Assembly: GCA_024509075.1 (NCBI GenBank)
Contig: JAKROC010000008.1
Coordinates: forward strand, 1 to 39,147
From: Endozoicomonas sp.
GTDB taxonomy: Bacteria; Pseudomonadota; Gammaproteobacteria; Pseudomonadales; Endozoicomonadaceae
Length of the DNA: 39,147 bases
Direction: 5' to 3'
This document shows, piece by piece, positions 34,564-39,147 of the stretch (the stretch's first letter is position 1; each line of letters starts with the position of its first letter). The notes under the pieces are model-generated. The model saw nothing but the letters and a program-made list of their open reading frames with translations, made no database searches and was not told where the DNA came from. A program made the translations under genes and the position numbers.

Positions 34564-35711
34564 TTCTGGTTATCCCTTCCTTTATAAGTACCGGCAAAAA
34601 GACTGGCAACCGCGTGTGCGGCAATGCCCACGGCGGCAACGCCGAGAACAACGGTGCCGATTTTGTCTGCGGTGACGTCAACGCCACGGACCGGCTGATT
34701 GCTCAGTGGCTGTTCAAAGTCGGCCATGGTGTCCCAGAAATCCGGCTCCGAGCAGCCGATGCAGCCGTGACCAGCCATCACCGGCCAGCTGGTGTGGCTG
34801 TTAAAGCGAATCTGTGGGCAGTTGTTGTAGGTGTATGGCCCTTTGCAGCCGCGCTTGTAGAGGCAGTAGCCGTTTTCGGCGGCGTTGTCGCCAAACATCT
34901 CGACAAACTCACCGGCATCGAAGTGGCCGCGGCGTTCGCAGTTGTCGTGTACCCGGGCACCGTAAGCCCACTTGGGCCGGTTCAGCAGATCCAGTGCCGG
35001 CAGTTTGCCAAACATGATGAAGTACATCAGCATGCCGGTAATATTGGTGGAGCTTGGTGGACAGCCGGAAATGTTGACCACCGGCCGGTCGATCACGGTA
35101 TGGATGCCCTGGGCGCCGGTGGGGTTGGGTCTGGCCGCCTGCACACCGCCAAAGGAGGCACAGGTGCCCACCGAAATAATGGCTCCGGCCCCGGCAGCAG
35201 CGGTCTTGACGATTTCCAGCCCGGTGTGGGCTTTGCCGCCGATGGTCAGGAATGTACCGCCGTTGGCCAATGGCACCGCCCCTTCAAAGACCAGCAGATA
35301 CTGGCCGTGGTAGTCGCGCATGGCGTTTTCCAGGTTCTCCTCCGCCTGCCAGCCGGAGGCGGCCATGATGGCGTCGTAGTACTCCACCGAGACATGATCG
35401 AAAATCAGGGTGCTGATGTCCGGGGTGTAGGCGCGCAGCAGTGATTCGGTACAGCCGGTGCATTCGGCCAGGTTGAGCCAGATCAGCGGCACCCGGTCGG
35501 CCACTTCAGCGGCCTCAGCCATTAGTTCGCTAAAGGGCATGGGCAGGGCTAACGCTGAGGTCAGCACCGCGCTCCATTTAATAAATTCCCGCCGGGTGAT
35601 GCCGTGTTCTTCCAGTCGTTCCTGCAAGGACTGTTCTTTGCGAACAGGCAACTGACGTAGCTGTTGTATTCTTGCTTTACCAAGCTCATAAAGAGCGGCG
35701 TACTTGTTCAT
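34560..35711 (-). CDS. hyaA: [NiFe]-hydrogenase small subunit HyaA
   Basis: This 383-residue electron-transfer subunit has a Tat signal (TRREFIKWSA, R40-R41) and a C-terminal transmembrane anchor (IGTVVLGVAAVGIAAHAVAS). Proximal cluster ligands include C84 and C87 (ECTGCTESLL), C184 (GTCASFGG) and the Cys in SGCPPSS. The distal and medial clusters use HDNCERRGHFD, GCKGP, NNCP and GHGCIGCSEP. The two extra cysteines of O2-tolerant enzymes are glycines here (G86 and G189), so a normal [4Fe-4S] proximal cluster and O2 sensitivity are expected. AAGGA lies 9 bp before the ATG. It begins 31 bp after hypA. Confidence 0.97.
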   Translation of the reverse strand: MNKYAALYELGKARIQQLRQLPVRKEQSLQERLEEHGITRREFIKWSAVLTSALALPMPFSELMAEAAEVADRVPLIWLNLAECTGCTESLLRAYTPDISTLIFDHVSVEYYDAIMAASGWQAEENLENAMRDYHGQYLLVFEGAVPLANGGTFLTIGGKAHTGLEIVKTAAAGAGAIISVGTCASFGGVQAARPNPTGAQGIHTVIDRPVVNISGCPPSSTNITGMLMYFIMFGKLPALDLLNRPKWAYGARVHDNCERRGHFDAGEFVEMFGDNAAENGYCLYKRGCKGPYTYNNCPQIRFNSHTSWPVMAGHGCIGCSEPDFWDTMADFEQPLSNQPVRGVDVTADKIGTVVLGVAAVGIAAHAVASLFAGTYKGRDNQK

Positions 35712-35742
35712 AGTGCATCCTTGTGAGTCCTGAAATCGGTTT

Positions 35743-36087
35743 TTAGGTTTCTAGTTCGAGCTGCATGAGTAGCATCTCTTCGCCATCAATCACTTGCGTA
35801 TCACGACTGCCGCACTGGGGGCAGATCACCTGTCGCTCAGCCAGGGTGGATTGCTGGCCACAAAGGCGGCAGAACACCACCAGTGGTTGCACCTGCATCT
35901 CCAGCCGGGCATGACGACAAATTCCGGCTTGCTTAAACGTGTCAAAAGCGGTTTGCAACAGCGCCGGCTCAATGCCACTGAGCACACCCACTTTGATGGC
36001 CACCCGGCTGATGCCTTTAGCCCGGTGCTCTGCGGCGTGTTTTTCACACTGCTCGATCAGCGCCCCGACAATGCTGTATTCGTGCAT
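35743..36087 (-). CDS. hypA: hydrogenase nickel-insertion protein HypA
   Basis: This 114-residue nickel metallochaperone works with HypB to deliver Ni to the large subunit. The N-terminal MHEYSI supplies the nickel ligand His2. The zinc site is two CxxC pairs: C73-C76 (FCRLC) and C89-C92 (CPQC). The length matches the family. The ATG shares one base with the hypE stop (TGATG). Confidence 0.97.
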   Translation of the reverse strand: MHEYSIVGALIEQCEKHAAEHRAKGISRVAIKVGVLSGIEPALLQTAFDTFKQAGICRHARLEMQVQPLVVFCRLCGQQSTLAERQVICPQCGSRDTQVIDGEEMLLMQLELET

Positions 36088-37109
36088 CAGCAGATCCTCG
36101 GCAGCAGCTCGCCCGGCGGCACTTTCAGGTAACGCTGGCTGCCCCAGGGCGTTTGCAATACCACGGTGCCGACTTGTTGTTCTGCGTGACTGGCCCGGCC
36201 GATGATGGCGGCATTGGCGCTGGGTGAGAATTGCTTCATGATCGCCAGTGCCTGTTCTGCCTGAGCTGCGGGCAGGGCGAGGATAAAGGTGCCTTCATTG
36301 GCTAGCTGGAACGGCTCCATGCCGTAGAGTTCGCACAATCCACGGACTTCATCGCACACGGGTATGGCCGCTTCGTTCAGTTCAATGGTCACGGTTGCAG
36401 CCTGTGCCCACTCGTTCACCACCGCTGCCAGCCCGCCTCGGGTGGCGTCGCGCAGGGCGTGAATGTCGAGGTCGGCCGCGATCAGTGCCTCTACTACGGG
36501 CCAGAGGGTGGCGCAATCGCTGGCCAGTGCTGAACCCAGCTCCAGCCCTTCGCGGTTCATCAAAATGGTCGCGCCGTGGCAGCCCACATCTCGCGAGACG
36601 ATAATGGCGTCGCCCTCAGCCACATTGCTGGCCGACAGCCCCGGTTTTTGCACCAGGCCAATGCCGGTGGTGTTGATAAACAGCTGGTCGGCACAGCCTC
36701 TTGGCACGACTTTGGTATCACCGCAGACGATGTGAGCACCAGATATTGCCAGCTCATCGGCCATGCTCTGTGCCACGGCTTTCAGGGTGGTCAGGGGCAA
36801 GCCTTCCTCGATAATAAAACTACAACTGAGGTATTGGGGTTTGGCACCCATCATGGCCAGATCATTGACCGTACCGGCGATGGCCAGTTTGCCGATATCG
36901 CCACCGTTAAAGATCAGCGGTGTGACCGTAAAGCTGTCGGTGGTGAAGGCCATGGTTGATTGAGCACCCGATGGCAGCGACAAGATGGCGGCATCCTCTT
37001 CCCGTTGCAGCAGCTCATTGCCAAAAGCGGCAAAAAAGACCTCCCGGATCAGGCGGTTCATCTGCACACCGCCGCCACCATGACCCAGCTCAATAGTGTG
37101 ACTGTTCAT
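36087..37109 (-). CDS. hypE: hydrogenase maturation protein HypE
   Basis: This 340-residue PurM/AIR-synthase-fold ATPase dehydrates the carbamoyl group on its own C-terminal cysteine to thiocyanate, which then donates CN to iron. The N-terminus [15 protein letters not shown] is the glycine-rich family start. The ATP site appears in [20 protein letters not shown] and [10 protein letters not shown]. The essential C-terminus is ...LLPRIC, with C340. ATG 37109 is chosen over the frame start at 37226 because GAGGG lies 8 bp ahead and HypE proteins start here. It overlaps the hypD stop by 4 bp. Confidence 0.97.
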   Translation of the reverse strand: MNSHTIELGHGGGGVQMNRLIREVFFAAFGNELLQREEDAAILSLPSGAQSTMAFTTDSFTVTPLIFNGGDIGKLAIAGTVNDLAMMGAKPQYLSCSFIIEEGLPLTTLKAVAQSMADELAISGAHIVCGDTKVVPRGCADQLFINTTGIGLVQKPGLSASNVAEGDAIIVSRDVGCHGATILMNREGLELGSALASDCATLWPVVEALIAADLDIHALRDATRGGLAAVVNEWAQAATVTIELNEAAIPVCDEVRGLCELYGMEPFQLANEGTFILALPAAQAEQALAIMKQFSPSANAAIIGRASHAEQQVGTVVLQTPWGSQRYLKVPPGELLPRIC

Positions 37110-38251
37110 CCGGCGGCCCTCTGTGGTGACTGATAGCGGTAGTAGGCATTGCAGGCACCTTCCGAACTGACCATGCAACTGCCAAGGGGGCGTTCTGGCG
37201 TGCAGCCCCGGGCAAATACACGACAATCAGCAGGTTGTGCCAGGCCACGGAGAATGGCACCACACTGACAAGCCTTGTGATCGTCCAGTTCGTGTTTGGG
37301 AAGAATGGCCCGGAAGTGGATTTCCGCATCGCGGTGTTGGTAGTGCGGCTTCAGTTTTAGTGCCGAGCGGGCAATGGGGCCGAGGCCACGCCAGCGGAAG
37401 GTGTCGCGCACGACAAAACAGTCAGCCACCAGTTTTTGCGCCGTCAGATTACCTTCGCGGTTCACGGCCCGGCTGTACTGAATATCAACCTGGGCAGTGC
37501 CGGCGTTTTTCTGGCGTACCAGGCGCAGAACGGCTTCCATCATATCCACCGGCTCAAAACCGGCCACAACCACCGGCGTGGCGTATTTATCCACCAGAGG
37601 CTGATAGATATCAGCTCCCTGAATCACACTGACATGGGAAGGGGCAACAAACGCGTTTACCCGCACCTGCGGGTCGGCCATCACCGCATCCACCGCCGGT
37701 GGCACCAGCACATGGTTGATGTGAAACAGCAGATTATCGATGCCCTGAGCTTCCGCTTGTTGCAGCAATACGGCGGTCATCGGCGTGGAGGTTTCAAAGC
37801 CAATGGCAAAGAAGACGACGGTTTTTGTCGGGTTCTGCCGGGCAATGGTCAGGGCATCCAACGGGTCGTACAGCGGGCGCACATCGCTGCCGTTGGCCCG
37901 ACTTTGTGCCAGCGTGCCGGCAGAACCTGGTACGCGGATCATATCGCCCAGGGTGACCAGGATGGTGTCCGGCTGAGCCGCCAGGGTGATGGCGTGGTCA
38001 ATGCGCTCTTTGGGCATCACACACACCGGGCAGCCAGGCCCGTGGATAAAGTGGATATTCTGCGGCAGCAACGCCTTAAGACCGAACTTCATCAGCGTAT
38101 GCGTGTGCCCGCCGCAGACCTCCATGATGTTGAGCGGCTGCAACAGTTGCTGTGCCTCGTGGGCAATGGTGCGAGCCAGCTGCCTCACCGTAGCCGGATC
38201 ACGAAAACCGTCGTATAGCTGTTTTATGTCCAGCTGTTTTGGCTCAGGCAT
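37106..38251 (-). CDS. hypD: hydrogenase maturation protein HypD
   Basis: This 381-residue [4Fe-4S] scaffold, together with HypC, carries the Fe(CN)2CO group. The CGGHTH motif (MEVCGGHTHTLMKFG) and HGPGCPVCVMP hold the redox-active and iron-binding cysteines. C-terminal cysteines (KACQCGAIL, CRVFARGCTP, GSCMVSSEGACNAYY) bind the cluster. ATG 38251 (MPEPKQLDIKQLYDGF) is chosen over the frame start at 38308 because the longer form lies inside hypC. It overlaps the hypC stop by 8 bp, suggesting coupled synthesis of the HypC-HypD pair. Confidence 0.97.
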   Translation of the reverse strand: MPEPKQLDIKQLYDGFRDPATVRQLARTIAHEAQQLLQPLNIMEVCGGHTHTLMKFGLKALLPQNIHFIHGPGCPVCVMPKERIDHAITLAAQPDTILVTLGDMIRVPGSAGTLAQSRANGSDVRPLYDPLDALTIARQNPTKTVVFFAIGFETSTPMTAVLLQQAEAQGIDNLLFHINHVLVPPAVDAVMADPQVRVNAFVAPSHVSVIQGADIYQPLVDKYATPVVVAGFEPVDMMEAVLRLVRQKNAGTAQVDIQYSRAVNREGNLTAQKLVADCFVVRDTFRWRGLGPIARSALKLKPHYQHRDAEIHFRAILPKHELDDHKACQCGAILRGLAQPADCRVFARGCTPERPLGSCMVSSEGACNAYYRYQSPQRAAG

Positions 38252-38474
38252 GGCTCTCAACGATCTCCTGATACAGTGCCAGAGATTGTTCAGCGTCGTC
38301 CTGGTCAATTTTGTTCATCACAAAACCGATGTGAATCAGCACATAATCGCCAACTTCCAGCGGCTCCATATAAAGGTGACGGCTGACTTTGCGCCTGACG
38401 CCAAGGGACTCCACAGTGACGGCGAACTCGTCATCGTGCAGGGCAACAATTTGTGATGGCACCGACAGGCACAT
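38244..38474 (-). CDS. hypC: hydrogenase assembly chaperone HypC
   Basis: This 76-residue chaperone binds iron with HypD and guides it to the large-subunit precursor. The essential second residue is Cys (MCLSVPSQIV), and the beta-barrel motif GDYVLIHIGFVMNKID is present with its histidine. ATG 38474 is chosen over the frame start at 38501 because it gives the MC start and has AAGGAG 7 bp upstream. It begins 10 bp after hypB. Confidence 0.97.
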   Translation of the reverse strand: MCLSVPSQIVALHDDEFAVTVESLGVRRKVSRHLYMEPLEVGDYVLIHIGFVMNKIDQDDAEQSLALYQEIVESHA

Positions 38475-38484
38475 GATGGGCTCC

Positions 38485-39021
38485 TTACGCTCTGAGGCCA
38501 CTCAGCCAGTCAATAACAGGAATAAGCGTCTCTGGTTGTTTGACTGAGACTTCCAACACCAGCGCCTGAGGGTTGAGCCTGGCCATCTGCTGACGGACTT
38601 CTTCGGGATCAAAGTCAAAGTGTGGCAGCAGATCGCACTTGGTAATCAGCACCAAGTCCGCCCGACGGAACATCACCGGATACTTCTCAACCTTGTCATC
38701 ACCTTCCGGTACGGAGATCAGGACGATATTTTTATGGGTGCCTACGTCGTAACTGGCCGGGCACACCAGGTTGCCCACGTTTTCGACAAAACAGAGGTCC
38801 AGCCCTTCAAGGGATAAATGGTGCAAAGCGGTATGCACCATTGAGGCATCAAGATGGCAGGCAGACCCGGTCTGGATTTGCCAGGCGGCAATCCCGTGGG
38901 CTTGCAGGCGCTCGGCATCCCGGGCGGTTTCCAGATCACCTTCAATAACGGCGTAGCGCAGGGGCGTGTGCTGGTGCAGATGTTCCAACAGTGTCGTCTT
39001 GCCACTGCCAGGGCTGCTCAT
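38485..39021 (-). CDS. hypB: hydrogenase nickel GTPase HypB, 5'-truncated
   Basis: This SIMIBI-class GTPase drives nickel insertion. Walker A SSPGSGKTTLLEH, the AVIEGDLETARDAERL switch, GSACHLD (metal site), VENVGNLVCPASYD and TKCDLLP (base recognition) are all intact. Full HypB has 30-100 more residues before the P-loop, including a CxxC and often a His-rich metal segment. Here homology begins at about IAAFNLMSSPG (near 39042), and the same frame has a TAA at 39055-39057. The ATG at 39021 falls inside the first beta strand, so it is unlikely to be a native start. A rearrangement, insertion or assembly join just upstream is probable. The gene would start the operon as seen here. Confidence 0.85.
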   Translation of the reverse strand: MSSPGSGKTTLLEHLHQHTPLRYAVIEGDLETARDAERLQAHGIAAWQIQTGSACHLDASMVHTALHHLSLEGLDLCFVENVGNLVCPASYDVGTHKNIVLISVPEGDDKVEKYPVMFRRADLVLITKCDLLPHFDFDPEEVRQQMARLNPQALVLEVSVKQPETLIPVIDWLSGLRA

Positions 39022-39054
39022 CAGGTTAAAAGCGGCTATACGGCTATGTTGCGT

Positions 39055-39147
39055 TTAAGGGTTGAAGTGAATAAATTCCAAAATTTTATTGGCCAGCCGA
39101 TCGATTGTTAGGTTCTCCATACCAGTCAAGGCTCTTCGCCACCCCAA
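39055..39147 (-). CDS. C-terminal end of an unidentified ORF running off the window
   Basis: The frame is open from the right edge for 30 codons (WRRALTGMENLTIDRLANKI..., ending FIHFNP) and stops at TAA 39055-39057, just before hypB similarity begins. It does not resemble the N-terminal part of HypB. It could be the end of another gene, for example a transposase inserted in hypB, or non-coding sequence. The fragment is too short to identify. Confidence 0.3.
   Translation of the reverse strand: MGWRRALTGMENLTIDRLANKILEFIHFNP

Noticed and set aside
34614-35444. A 276-codon plus-strand frame opposite hyaA
   Set aside because: It is the antisense shadow of the hydrogenase small subunit. The same applies to the 255- and 260-codon frames opposite hyaB and hypD.

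Overview
This window looks like chromosome of a Gram-negative gammaproteobacterium. LeuS, TesB, TrmJ, DsbC, TatD and RidA are all of gammaproteobacterial type. Ankyrin and lipase proteins with long disordered N-termini, together with a dense family of palindromic intergenic repeats, suggest a host-associated marine lineage such as the Endozoicomonas group. That placement is inference from gene content; no database was searched.

Layout. Positions 1-575 hold the 3' part of an RmlD-like reductase, preceded by an exact 55-bp copy of its own interior that sits on the first base of the window. Next come a ferredoxin-NADP reductase (588-1301), a convergent DedA protein with a decayed PAP2-like half (1286-2449), an unknown protein (2857-4125), ridA and leuS. 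From 7758 to 10270, all on the minus strand, are two unknown proteins and a lipoprotein cytochrome c. tatD and tesB meet tail to tail with a 4-bp overlap. An unknown protein (13566-14786) follows, whose last codons come from a repeat. Then come a large hybrid sensor kinase (15156-18485), recD2, dsbC, an ankyrin protein, trmJ, a secreted cysteine phosphatase and a lipase-fold protein.

From 27786 to the right edge, everything is one minus-strand [NiFe]-hydrogenase operon. In transcription order it is hypB (5'-truncated), hypC, hypD, hypE, hypA, hyaA, hyaB, hyaC, hyaD, a HypF-like protein of unknown role, hypF. HypF and HypE make the cyanide ligands, HypC and HypD assemble the Fe(CN)2CO group, HypA and HypB insert nickel, and HyaD trims the large subunit. 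HyaA carries a Tat signal, and HyaC would pass electrons from H2 to quinone. HyaA lacks the two extra cysteines of O2-tolerant enzymes. HyaB has Asn where the family has Asp just before the second CxxC.

Eight full copies and one decayed half copy of a palindromic element (TATACCC...GGGTATA, 82-227 bp) lie in the gaps between 2.5 and 25.1 kb, five of them between divergent genes. None was found in the hydrogenase operon. No tRNA, rRNA, CRISPR array or complete insertion sequence was seen.
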